Shown piece by piece: positions 1 to 6,911 of a stretch of DNA of 9,640 bases. The notes below the pieces were generated by a model that was not told the origin of the DNA, did not search any database, and saw nothing but the letters and a program-made list of their open reading frames with translations. The DNA comes from Clostridioides sp. (lineage in GTDB: Bacteria > Bacillota > Clostridia > Peptostreptococcales > Peptostreptococcaceae). The position numbers were made by a program, and so were the translations under genes. Position 1 is the first letter of the stretch. Each line of letters begins with the position of its first letter. The stretch covers positions 1-9,640 of the forward strand of contig JAISUA010000014.1 in NCBI GenBank assembly GCA_031272305.1. The letters are read 5' to 3'.

Positions 1-2522
1 CGAACAATAAAGGAAATGACTACAATGTGGCTTTTGGCGAACCTGAAAAGACGTTTCAGCTACAAAACTTGGAACTTGTGAAGACACAATCTGATATAGT
101 GTATGCAACGTATACAGGAGCTTTTGTAGGACCTGAATTTAACAATGATACAACTTGGATTCCGAAAAATACTTTATCTTGGGTTTCAGATTCTTATGGT
201 CATGAAGTGAATGACTTCACTCCACTTAATACAAAGACTTGGAACTTTGAATTTGGAAATCTAAAAGCAGGTAAACTTTCTTCGAAATCTAATGGAATTC
301 AGTATTGTTATCGTCTGGCGAATGCATTTTATTCCGATGTAACATTTTATGGAGAGTGTAAACTTGAAACTTTAGATGAAAATGTTCAAGCAGGAAATAT
401 AACATTTGTAAAAGGGTGTAATTATTTTGGAAGAGTGCATGAACAAAACAAAATAACAGTATTCCGTTTCTTTTACGATTGTTGTGAGAGTAATTACTAT
501 GATAATACACTTAAAGGTAATTTGACAATACAATCAGGTTCTACTGTGAAAATAATGAATGACACAGGAATGCAACATGGAAGTACAGGAGGAAGTTCTA
601 CATCTCAAGAACCGATAATAGCAGACAAATATAGAAATGTAACTATAGAGGAAGACGCAATTTTCTATGCTAGAAATTATGGGCCTATACTTCGATTAGA
701 TGCGCAAGAAAAGTTTGAAGCAAAGAAAGACTCAGAGATACATCTTATTTCTACGATTGCTAATGGGATGGACAATGGAGCTGGAGCTGATGTATTTAAA
801 AGTGAACCATACAGTGCAATTATTTTGACATCAGATAACGGATATGGAGGAAATTCAAGTCCGCAGGTGCTACTAGATGCTCCGAGATTCTTTGATATTT
901 GTAATCTTTATGATACTACTCATCCTGCTATATATATAGATCCTAATATGCAGTTCTATACTGGGTCAGATTGGGATGTTAAATTTACAGATACAGATGT
1001 AGTAGGTTGGAGTATGCCATCAAAATATGACAAGATATACGATAAGAATCTAGGTCATGTGAGTATATTGAACTTTAAAGGGAGAAGTGGAGACGATCTA
1101 GATGTAAAGACATCAGACACTGATAGAGATGCTCCTAATGCAACAGATTCTCCGTACAATCCTCAATATCCGAATAAATTTTCGAAGATAAGTACTTTTA
1201 AGCTTAGCAAACAACAAAGAATAACCACTGGTTTTAAGACAGAAGGAAGTTTAGAACTTTCACTAGATAGAGATATAACAGATGCAGATACAAAAGCATA
1301 CGCAACATTAGATGGTCATACAAAAGCACTTGATATAACAGAACCAGAAGATTATCCAGATGGACTTGATTATATCGGAGGTGGCTTGGCAAATATTGAC
1401 GCAGGGGATTATACAGTAAAATTGTTCGACAATTTGCACAAATTTATAGCAGAAGCTAAAAACGACTCGAATGGAAAATTAATCTTTGACTTTGGCACAA
1501 ATGGTTTTCTAGAAAAAGAAAATGAGATTTCGTTTGAAGTATATAATAAAGATGGAACACCTGCATTAGACAAGGATAACAATCATCTTCAAGGAGAATT
1601 GGCAAAGGTGATAGATGCTACTCCTCCAGAACCTGTAGATAAGTACAAGGTAGAACCTATAAAAGTAGATACTAAAGTTATCAGAGGAAGTGGCTGTGAA
1701 CCTGGTGCAAAAGTATGGTACACAGTGAGCCAAGAAACAGGAGGTTCGCAGGTTGCAATGGATAGTGGATTTAATGCAATAGAGACTACTGTCAAGGCTG
1801 ATGGAACTTTCGAGTTACCTAAACCATATTATGATTTTATCCTTTCATTCTATAAAGGTGCAAAAGTACAAATATTTTTAGAAGATGTTCTAGGTAACAA
1901 ACAAGTTGAAAGTGCTACTAATGTAGAGAAAATACAACATAAAGATAGTCACTCTAGTATGAATACAAACAACAACAATACTACTAGAGATACAGATAGA
2001 AAATTACAAGATTATATAGCTACAGTGATAATAGTTGATGATGAGAATATGGAACTAAAAGTTCCTTCAGTGATTTCATTTGATAGTCGATTTACAACTG
2101 ATAATTCAGCTGATTGGTATATATGGGAAGACGACACAAGAGATGTGACAAAGGATAAACTAGCTGTCATAGATGAAAGAACTCAGAAAACTGATTGGGA
2201 CTTAGAAGCCAAACTTAGCAATGAGTTTACTAGTAAAGACGATAAGTCAAAAACTTTGGAAAATGCGAGGTTGTTCTATTACGACAACTTTAACATAAGT
2301 GACAAAACTGCAAACAGAATAGAAATATCAACTGTAGGATTTAACACTGTAGTGAAAAAAGGAAACAATGGAACGCAAGTAGAAAAAGACCTTTCATCTG
2401 AATGGAAAATAGGTAAAAAAGGACTTTGCTTGTTCGTACAAAAATCAACAGGTAGACAAAATTTAAAAGGTGAGTACGATTGCGAAATTACTTGGCAATT
2501 ATCAGATACACCTTCTAACTAA
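1..2522 (+). CDS. Large WxL surface adhesin with pectate-lyase-like region, 5'-partial
   Basis: The frame is open from the first complete codon (position 3) to the TAA at 2520, so the gene begins before the window. The GTG at 27 is not a credible start: no ribosome binding site and no signal peptide. Roughly 27-1150 is rich in short beta-strand runs such as GNLTIQSGSTVKI and RNVTIEEDAIF, separated by turns, as in pectate-lyase-like adhesive domains of WxL proteins. About 1190-1935 looks like beta-sandwich or Ig-like material; it includes the phrase DATPPEP, common at the start of bacterial Ig-like repeats. An Asn/Thr/Ser-rich linker (about 1947-2000) leads into a C-terminal WxL domain with both signature motifs, WDL (2196-2204) and WQL (2493-2501), ending in DTPSN. 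WxL domains bind peptidoglycan non-covalently, so this is probably a secreted adhesin. Nine cysteines are unusual for a Firmicute surface protein. The WxL domain is well supported; the solenoid assignment is by pattern only. Confidence 0.85.
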   Translation, partial: NNKGNDYNVAFGEPEKTFQLQNLELVKTQSDIVYATYTGAFVGPEFNNDTTWIPKNTLSWVSDSYGHEVNDFTPLNTKTWNFEFGNLKAGKLSSKSNGIQYCYRLANAFYSDVTFYGECKLETLDENVQAGNITFVKGCNYFGRVHEQNKITVFRFFYDCCESNYYDNTLKGNLTIQSGSTVKIMNDTGMQHGSTGGSSTSQEPIIADKYRNVTIEEDAIFYARNYGPILRLDAQEKFEAKKDSEIHLISTIANGMDNGAGADVFKSEPYSAIILTSDNGYGGNSSPQVLLDAPRFFDICNLYDTTHPAIYIDPNMQFYTGSDWDVKFTDTDVVGWSMPSKYDKIYDKNLGHVSILNFKGRSGDDLDVKTSDTDRDAPNATDSPYNPQYPNKFSKISTFKLSKQQRITTGFKTEGSLELSLDRDITDADTKAYATLDGHTKALDITEPEDYPDGLDYIGGGLANIDAGDYTVKLFDNLHKFIAEAKNDSNGKLIFDFGTNGFLEKENEISFEVYNKDGTPALDKDNNHLQGELAKVIDATPPEPVDKYKVEPIKVDTKVIRGSGCEPGAKVWYTVSQETGGSQVAMDSGFNAIETTVKADGTFELPKPYYDFILSFYKGAKVQIFLEDVLGNKQVESATNVEKIQHKDSHSSMNTNNNNTTRDTDRKLQDYIATVIIVDDENMELKVPSVISFDSRFTTDNSADWYIWEDDTRDVTKDKLAVIDERTQKTDWDLEAKLSNEFTSKDDKSKTLENARLFYYDNFNISDKTANRIEISTVGFNTVVKKGNNGTQVEKDLSSEWKIGKKGLCLFVQKSTGRQNLKGEYDCEITWQLSDTPSN

Positions 2523-2640
2523 TAAGATAGTTTATCACTTTTAAGAGTGAATCAAATATAAAAAATTAAAATATTATTAATTATGTATTTTATGGGCGTA
2601 CATTCAAAAAATTATCATAACTCAACTAAGGTCTAACATT

Positions 2641-2668
2641 TTGTACAGTCCGTTAAATAAATTATAAA
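2641..2668 (+). promoter_or_regulatory. Candidate sigma-A promoter for the small WxL gene
   Basis: TTGTAC (2641-2646) and TATAAA (2663-2668) are separated by 16 bases and lie about 36 bases before the WxL start codon. The 182-bp gap after the adhesin gene contains no strong terminator, only a weak stem (TCACT/AGTGA near 2535-2551) without a T-run. Read-through from upstream is therefore also possible. AT-rich sequence makes chance matches common. Confidence 0.4.
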
Positions 2669-2704
2669 AATCAAAAAAATATATTATGAAGGAGATGTTT
2701 TTTA

Positions 2705-3487
2705 ATGCATTCAAAGAAATTAAGTAAAATGGTATTGGGGATGGCGTTGTCTTTAGTAATGGCTAGTGGAACAGTGCTTGCATCATTCGCTGCTACTACA
2801 AATGATAACACAACTACTAAAGGTACAATATCATTCAAAGCTGACAAACAAGAACCAGGAGATCCAGATGATCCAACTAAGCCAATCACACCAGATCCAG
2901 ATGAACCAGGCGGTGGAGAAACTACAGGTGCTCTACGTATACTTTATGTTCCAAACTTGAAATTCGGTGAACATGAAAATGCAGCAACAGGAGATTACTA
3001 TGCAAAACCGATGAAAGCGAAAGTTGAAAATAAAGATGTTATAAGACCACTTTCTATACAAGTTGGTGATAGCCGTTCAGATGCAGAACTAGATGGATGG
3101 AAATTGCAAGTTAGCCAAAATGCTATGGGATTTGAAGATAATAGTGATCCTCAAGATCCTAAACAACTTACTGGTACAACAATCGCTTTTGGAGATGTAA
3201 AAGCAGAATTAAACAATGCAACTGGTGTCAATAAAAATTACACAGGTGCTGATTTAACAAAAGATGGTTTCACTATAGAACCAGGTCAAACAAAGAAGGT
3301 TATGACAGGAAAAACTGGTCTAGGAAGAGGTACATTTATGAATGTATACGGAGCAATTGATAGTAAAAACGGAAATGAAGCTAACAACTACAACTACAAA
3401 GGTGTTAAACTTACAATAGGTGATACTCCTTCAAAAGGATCATATGAAACTACTTTAACTTGGACTATCACAAATACACCTAACTAG
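2705..3487 (+). CDS. Small WxL-domain surface protein
   Basis: The 260-residue protein has the classic layout of a stand-alone WxL protein. A signal peptide (residues 1-29/30, ending SFAA) is followed by a short strand (KGTISFKAD, 39-47), an acidic Pro/Asp linker (about 48-75), and the WxL domain to the C-terminus. The domain opens with LRILYVPNLKFG and carries both signature motifs, WKL (3098-3106) and WTI (3461-3469, within LTWTITNTPN). WxL domains attach non-covalently to peptidoglycan of Gram-positive cells. The start is set by AAGGAG at 2689-2694, ten bases before the ATG. It follows the large WxL adhesin and precedes the DUF916 gene, the normal order of a WxL cluster. A hairpin directly after its stop and a structured 617-bp gap suggest that it may be expressed separately from, and possibly more than, the next two genes. 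The family is clear; the ligand is unknown. Confidence 0.93.
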   Translation: MHSKKLSKMVLGMALSLVMASGTVLASFAATTNDNTTTKGTISFKADKQEPGDPDDPTKPITPDPDEPGGGETTGALRILYVPNLKFGEHENAATGDYYAKPMKAKVENKDVIRPLSIQVGDSRSDAELDGWKLQVSQNAMGFEDNSDPQDPKQLTGTTIAFGDVKAELNNATGVNKNYTGADLTKDGFTIEPGQTKKVMTGKTGLGRGTFMNVYGAIDSKNGNEANNYNYKGVKLTIGDTPSKGSYETTLTWTITNTPN

Positions 3488-3528
3488 GATCTAAGATAAT
3501 AATACAACCAATGATGAATTTTTTATAA

Positions 3529-3561
3529 TTGACAGAGGGAAAAGTATATTTCCCCTGTCAA
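3529..3561 (+). terminator. Hairpin after the WxL gene, possible weak terminator or mRNA stabiliser
   Basis: The arms TTGACAGAGGGAAA (3529-3542) and TTTCCCCTGTCAA (3549-3561) pair over 13 bases with one bulged A, around a six-base loop. There is no T-run after the right arm; the T-rich run precedes the left arm. It is therefore not a canonical intrinsic terminator for the + strand. It may give partial termination or protect the 3' end of the WxL message. Confidence 0.45.
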
Positions 3562-3595
3562 GTACATATACATACAAGACTTAACTTCTATAAAG

Positions 3596-3814
3596 AAGAC
3601 TTTCAGAAATTTATCTTAGATAAAAAATCTAAAAGTTTAAAAGAGTGAAAAAGACTTTCAGGAATTTATCTTAGATAAAAAATCTAAAAGTCTAGAAAAG
3701 TGAAAAAGACTTTCAGGAATTTATCTTAGATAAAAATATAAAAGTTTAAAAGAGTGAAAAAGACTTTCAGAAATTTATTTTTGATAAAAATACAAAAGTC
3801 TAGAAAAAGTGATA
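3596..3814 (+). repeat. Four tandem copies of a 54-55 bp unit with internal inverted repeats
   Basis: Units lie at 3596-3650, 3651-3705, 3706-3759 and 3760-3814. Each begins AAGACTTTCAG and holds a core inverted repeat; in unit 2 this is TTAGAT (3671-3676) and ATCTAA (3682-3687) around AAAAA. An outer pair, AGACTT (3652-3657) with AAGTCT (3688-3693), encloses it. Units 1 and 3 end in AAAGTTTAAAAGAG and units 2 and 4 in AAAGTCTAGAAAA, so the array may have grown by doubling of a pair. The change from AAGTCT to AAGTTT replaces a G-C with a G-U pair, which keeps RNA pairing. No open reading frame crosses it. Function unknown. Confidence 0.9.
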
Positions 3815-3835
3815 TAGAAAATTTCTAATTTTCCT

Positions 3836-3977
3836 TACTGAGCATTCATGCTTAGTTCGAACCTAAATTTTCATTTTTAAACGAAAGTTTAGGTTTCACT
3901 AAGAAATACTGAGCATTCATGCTTAGCTCGAACGTGAATTTTCATTTTTAAACGAAAATTTAGTTTTCACTAAGAAA
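3836..3977 (+). repeat. Two tandem copies of a 71-bp structured unit
   Basis: Copies at 3836-3906 and 3907-3977 both start TACTGAGCATTCATGCTTAG and end TTTCACTAAGAAA. In copy 1 a short near-palindrome pairs ACTGAGCAT (3837-3845) with ATGCTTAGT (3848-3856). A longer hairpin pairs CTTAGT (3851-3856) with ACTAAG (3898-3903), and AACCTAAATTTTC (3860-3872) with GAAAGTTTAGGTT (3883-3895), with one G-U pair. Both structures use CTTAGT, so they exclude each other. Copy 2 keeps the short palindrome, but its long stem has mismatches. No coding potential is seen and the function is unknown. Confidence 0.88.
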
Positions 3978-4104
3978 TTATGGGTAATATAAGTCTTGAG
4001 AAAAGTTAGATAAAAAATCTCTGATTTTATTTATCAGCTTCTCTATTTGCTCCAAAATTCTAAAATGAAATCAAAATCAAAATATTATAGAAAGAGGAAC
4101 TAAA
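3978..4104 (+). other. Leader of the DUF916 gene, with a partial 55-bp-repeat core
   Basis: TTAGATAAAAAATCT at 4006-4020 is identical to the core of the 55-bp units, and the preceding AAGTCTTGAGAAAAG resembles the end of units 2 and 4. A small hairpin follows: CTGAT (4021-4025) with ATCAG (4033-4037). I see no convincing promoter. The ribosome binding site of the next gene is AGAGGA at 4093-4098, six bases before its ATG. Confidence 0.55.
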
Positions 4105-5151
4105 ATGAATTATACAAGAAAAAATATTTTCAAAAATATAACAACAGCTATCGCTACTTTGATGTTTGTATTAGCGATACCAGTCTCAAACATCAGTGCT
4201 ACAGGTATGAATTTCTCAGTGAAGTCTATCATACCAGCAAATCAACTCGATAAATCGAAAACATACTATGATTTGCTAGTCAAACCAAATGATAAGCAAG
4301 ATATAGAAGTACTTCTTACAAATGACACACCAAATGATCTTACAGTGATGCCAAGCATCAACTCAGCTAAGACAAATAATATAGGTGTAGTAGAATACAA
4401 TCAAAACGATATCCCTAAGGATAAATCTCTTAAGTACGATATGGCAGAAATAGCGACTACAGATAAAGAAGTCGTTGTAAAGGCAAATAGTGAATATAGA
4501 CTTAAGATACACATAAACGTACCTGCAGAACAATTTAAGGGAGTAGTAGCAGGGGGTATCACTCTTCAACAAAAAGACAAAGATTCAAAAGGAGCTAGTG
4601 AAGGAGTAAGTATAAAAAATAAATATTCTTATGTTATAGGTCTTGTACTACATGAAGATCAAGCAGCAGTTGAACCTGATATGTTGCTTAACTCTGTAAA
4701 AGCAGGCCAATTCAATTCTAGGAATATTATATTCTCTAATTTGCAAAACTATACACCTACTTATATAAGCAATCTATCTGTCAAAACAGAGGTGACAAGA
4801 ATAGATGATAGTTCTAAGAAGATTCTTCTATCTTCTAATGACAAAGATATGCAGGTAGCTCCAAACACAAACTTCAACTATATGACAAGACTTAATGGAG
4901 AAAAATTCAGAGCTGGTAAATACAACATGCACCTAATAGCTACATCAGGTAAATACAAATGGGAATTTAACAAAGAATTTGAAATAACATCAGCTGAAGC
5001 TAGTCAATTTAACAAATCTGACGTAGATATAGAAGATTACACTTGGATATATCTATTAGCAGGAGCAGTGTTAGTATTACTAATCATACTATTCTTTGTA
5101 TGGAAAAAGAAGAAAAAAGACAAAGAAGAACAAAAAGTTGCAAATATATAA
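4105..5151 (+). CDS. DUF916/DUF3324 WxL-interacting membrane protein
   Basis: The 348-residue protein has a signal peptide (1-32, ending NISA), two extracellular beta-sandwich domains, a C-terminal membrane helix (about 314-333) and a lysine-rich cytoplasmic tail. The first domain starts FSVKSIIPANQ and carries TNNIGVVEY (90-98) and GVVAGGI (146-152), matching the DUF916 pattern (WxL protein, peptidoglycan-binding domain). About 165-300 fits DUF3324 (WxL protein, host-binding domain). In Enterococcus and Listeria such proteins sit beside WxL genes and are thought to bind their WxL partners and display them at the membrane-wall interface. Length and layout are normal for the family. Only 59 bases without a terminator separate it from the CWB2 gene downstream, so the two are probably co-transcribed. 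The family assignment is firm; partner choice is inferred from position. Confidence 0.93.
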   Translation: MNYTRKNIFKNITTAIATLMFVLAIPVSNISATGMNFSVKSIIPANQLDKSKTYYDLLVKPNDKQDIEVLLTNDTPNDLTVMPSINSAKTNNIGVVEYNQNDIPKDKSLKYDMAEIATTDKEVVVKANSEYRLKIHINVPAEQFKGVVAGGITLQQKDKDSKGASEGVSIKNKYSYVIGLVLHEDQAAVEPDMLLNSVKAGQFNSRNIIFSNLQNYTPTYISNLSVKTEVTRIDDSSKKILLSSNDKDMQVAPNTNFNYMTRLNGEKFRAGKYNMHLIATSGKYKWEFNKEFEITSAEASQFNKSDVDIEDYTWIYLLAGAVLVLLIILFFVWKKKKKDKEEQKVANI

Positions 5152-5210
5152 AAAATGTTGTGAAGAACGGAAAAAATCTATAGGAATATTATTCAGATGG
5201 GGGAGATCGG

Positions 5211-6530
5211 ATGAAACTTAGAAAAAATATAAGAATGCTCGTAATGATAAGTTTGATTTTATCAAATGTAATTAGTTCTCCTTTTGCAAACAAAATATAT
5301 GCTAATGGAGGAGCAGGAGGTTCAAAAGCTAGCATAGAATTTAAGAACGATGCAAAAAAAGATCCAGACGAAGAAGGTGTTTCTGGAGGAGAATTTAAGA
5401 CAGTCATCCTTGGATGTGGAGAAAGATATACAGATGTACTTGCAGGTTCTGTACTTGCAAATGAAAGACAGTGCCAAATATTGCTTACAAAAACAGAGTC
5501 AATTGATAATGTCACAATGAATGAAATAAAAAGGATCGATCCAGATGAAATAATAGTCCTAGGAGGTCCGGAAGCAGTATCTAGAAATGTAGTTAACAAA
5601 TTAAAAGCATACAAGGTCACTAGATTAGGTGGAGAAGATAGATATGAAACAGCAAAAATTATAGGTGAACAAGTAAGAAAAATATCAGGAAATAAAAAAG
5701 CAGTAAATCTTGTTGTAGGAACAAATTTTCCTGATGCTATGACTATATCACCTCTAGCAATACAAAATAGAACACCTATTCTACTTACTCCAACTGATGA
5801 TCTTGAAGGATATACAACGAAAGCGTTGAAGGATTGGGATATAAATAAAGTCACTATAGCTGGAAGATATGAAGCAGTATCTCAAAATGTAGAACATAAT
5901 TTACGAAAATATTTAGGAATAAGCAAAGTAGATAGAATCGGTGGAGAAGATAGATACGAGACAGCTGCAGAAATAAGCAAAAAAGTAACAGAAATTACAA
6001 GAAATACTTCTAAGTCAGTGGTTGTAAGGGGAGACGATTTTCCAGATGCATTGACAATCACATCTCTTGCAGCATTAAATAATAGTGGTATACTTCTTAC
6101 ACAGACAGATAACTTAAATGACTTTACGAAAAATATATTGAGATTAAACAAAACATCGAAAGTTATCATTGGTGGAGGATTATCTGCAGTATCTAAACAA
6201 GTTGAGAATGAGATAAGAAAGATGCCTTCTTCTATAGAGAGAATAGGTGGAGAAGATAGATACGAAACAGCAGTTAAAATATCTCAAAGATTCGATAATA
6301 TTATTGAACAAATAACATCATCTAAAACAGCTAGTGCAAATTTAGACTTAAGCGATGAAAATTCTCCTGAAACATCAGTAAGCTTAGGGAAATTATTCAG
6401 ACATGAAATAGAAAATAATGATAAAGCAACAACTAATAAAGCTATGACTAGCAATGAAAATAGTAGCAATAATGAAAATAAAAAAAGTTTTATTGACTAT
6501 ATAAAAGAGTTGTTCAATATAAATAAATAA
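5211..6530 (+). CDS. Secreted protein with three CWB2 repeats and a WxL-like N-terminus
   Basis: The start is set by GGGGGAG at 5199-5205, five bases before the ATG. A signal peptide (1-31, ending KIYA) is followed by a Gly-rich stretch, a short strand (KASIEFKND, 39-47) and an acidic linker. Three cell-wall-binding repeat 2 units follow. ILLT motifs lie at 90-93, 190-193 and 294-297, and R(L/I)GGEDRYETA motifs at 138-148, 242-252 and 344-354. In Clostridia, three tandem CWB2 repeats hold a protein to an anionic wall polymer without covalent linkage. The first repeat is divergent (GCGERYTDVLAGS, with Cys 69 and 88), and the second has AGRYEAVS in place of GGxxAVS. A tail of about 80 Ser/Asn/Glu-rich residues ends in KSFIDYIKELFNINK, a possible amphipathic helix. 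No separate effector domain is present, so it may act mainly as a wall anchor or scaffold for the upstream WxL complex. Confidence 0.9.
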   Translation: MKLRKNIRMLVMISLILSNVISSPFANKIYANGGAGGSKASIEFKNDAKKDPDEEGVSGGEFKTVILGCGERYTDVLAGSVLANERQCQILLTKTESIDNVTMNEIKRIDPDEIIVLGGPEAVSRNVVNKLKAYKVTRLGGEDRYETAKIIGEQVRKISGNKKAVNLVVGTNFPDAMTISPLAIQNRTPILLTPTDDLEGYTTKALKDWDINKVTIAGRYEAVSQNVEHNLRKYLGISKVDRIGGEDRYETAAEISKKVTEITRNTSKSVVVRGDDFPDALTITSLAALNNSGILLTQTDNLNDFTKNILRLNKTSKVIIGGGLSAVSKQVENEIRKMPSSIERIGGEDRYETAVKISQRFDNIIEQITSSKTASANLDLSDENSPETSVSLGKLFRHEIENNDKATTNKAMTSNENSSNNENKKSFIDYIKELFNINK

Positions 6531-6593
6531 GTTTGCTGTTATTTAAGATATAAAAGAGTTATTCGATATAAAAACAAGTTTACTTTTATTAAC
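6499..6593 (+). repeat. Imperfect tandem duplication across the stop codon of the CWB2 gene
   Basis: ATATAAAAGAGTTGTTCAA (from 6499) recurs as ATATAAAAGAGTTATTCGA (from 6548), and similarity continues through AAGTTTGCTGTTATT against AAGTTTACTTTTATT. The period is 49 bases, so the second copy is shifted out of the gene's frame. It reads as DIKELFDIK in another frame, echoing the real C-terminus IKELFNINK. Confidence 0.75.
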
Positions 6594-6624
6594 TAGAATA
6601 TCAAAATGAAACAAAAATAAAAAT

Positions 6625-6666
6625 AAAAAAGTCCTAAGATGAATCAGAAGTCTTAGGACTTTTTTT
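6625..6666 (+). terminator. Strong intrinsic terminator closing the WxL/CWB2 cluster
   Basis: AAAAAAGTCCTAAGA (6625-6639) pairs perfectly with TCTTAGGACTTTTTT (6651-6665) around an 11-base loop, and the right arm runs into seven T. The A-run on the left would also let it work for the opposite strand. It separates the cluster from the next transcription unit. Confidence 0.92.
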
Positions 6667-6704
6667 ATAGAATTATTTTAGGACTTTTTTATAGAATTAT
6701 TTTA
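6653..6704 (+). repeat. 25-bp tandem duplication of the terminator's right arm
   Basis: TTAGGAC, a T-run, then ATAGAATTATTTTA occurs twice with a 25-base period (AGGAC at 6655 and 6680); the T-runs are seven and six long. The second copy has no left arm of its own, so it looks like a duplication remnant. It could compete weakly for the single left arm. Confidence 0.8.
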
Positions 6705-6728
6705 TATGATAAAAAAATAATAAAATTG

Positions 6729-6757
6729 TATACAAATGGATAAAAAGGTGATATACT
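6729..6757 (+). promoter_or_regulatory. Candidate extended -10 promoter for the large DUF4430/CWB2 gene
   Basis: TGATATACT (6749-6757) is an extended -10 element with TATACT at 6752-6757. TATACA (6729-6734) stands 17 bases upstream as a partial -35. It lies just after the terminator. Transcription would start near 6764, giving a leader of about 150 bases. The rest of the gene-free interval 6531-6911 holds the repeats, terminator and leader hairpin listed separately. Confidence 0.5.
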
Positions 6758-6818
6758 GATATAGTAAATACAAAAATATATAATTCAGTGATAAAACTTG
6801 TATATAGTGAGTTGTCAA

Positions 6819-6879
6819 ACAAACTTATATCTAAAAAATAGATATCTTTATTTTACGTCTATTCTTTTAATTAGTTTGT
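6819..6879 (+). promoter_or_regulatory. Stem-loop in the leader of the DUF4430/CWB2 gene
   Basis: ACAAACT (6819-6825) pairs with AGTTTGT (6873-6879), enclosing a perfect hairpin ATATCTA (6827-6833) with TAGATAT (6839-6845) around AAAAA. It ends 18 bases before the ribosome binding site AGGGAGG (6898-6904). No known riboswitch is recognised; the structure is AT-rich and may be weak. Confidence 0.35.
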
Positions 6880-6911
6880 GATCGCTGAGTAAAGAAAAGG
6901 GAGGTTATTGT

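Noticed and set aside
27..29. GTG as start codon of the large WxL adhesin
   Set aside because: The frame stays open to the window edge, there is no ribosome binding site before it and no signal peptide after it.
2531..2556. Terminator after the large WxL adhesin
   Set aside because: The stem is only about five pairs plus a wobble and no T-run follows.
3529..3557. Promoter with perfect -35 TTGACA at 3529-3534
   Set aside because: At 16-18 bases spacing the sequence is CCCCTG-like, not a -10 element; the TTGACA is explained as an arm of the hairpin.
3850..3870. tRNA T-loop-like GTTCGAACC
   Set aside because: No acceptor, D or anticodon arms can be drawn around it, and the second copy has lost the match.
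3596..3977. CRISPR array
   Set aside because: The repeats are directly contiguous with no unique spacers, and the two unit types differ in length and sequence.
5189..5854. Antisense open frame of 221 codons opposite the CWB2 gene
   Set aside because: It mirrors the conserved CWB2 codons, has no ribosome binding site and no recognisable domain.
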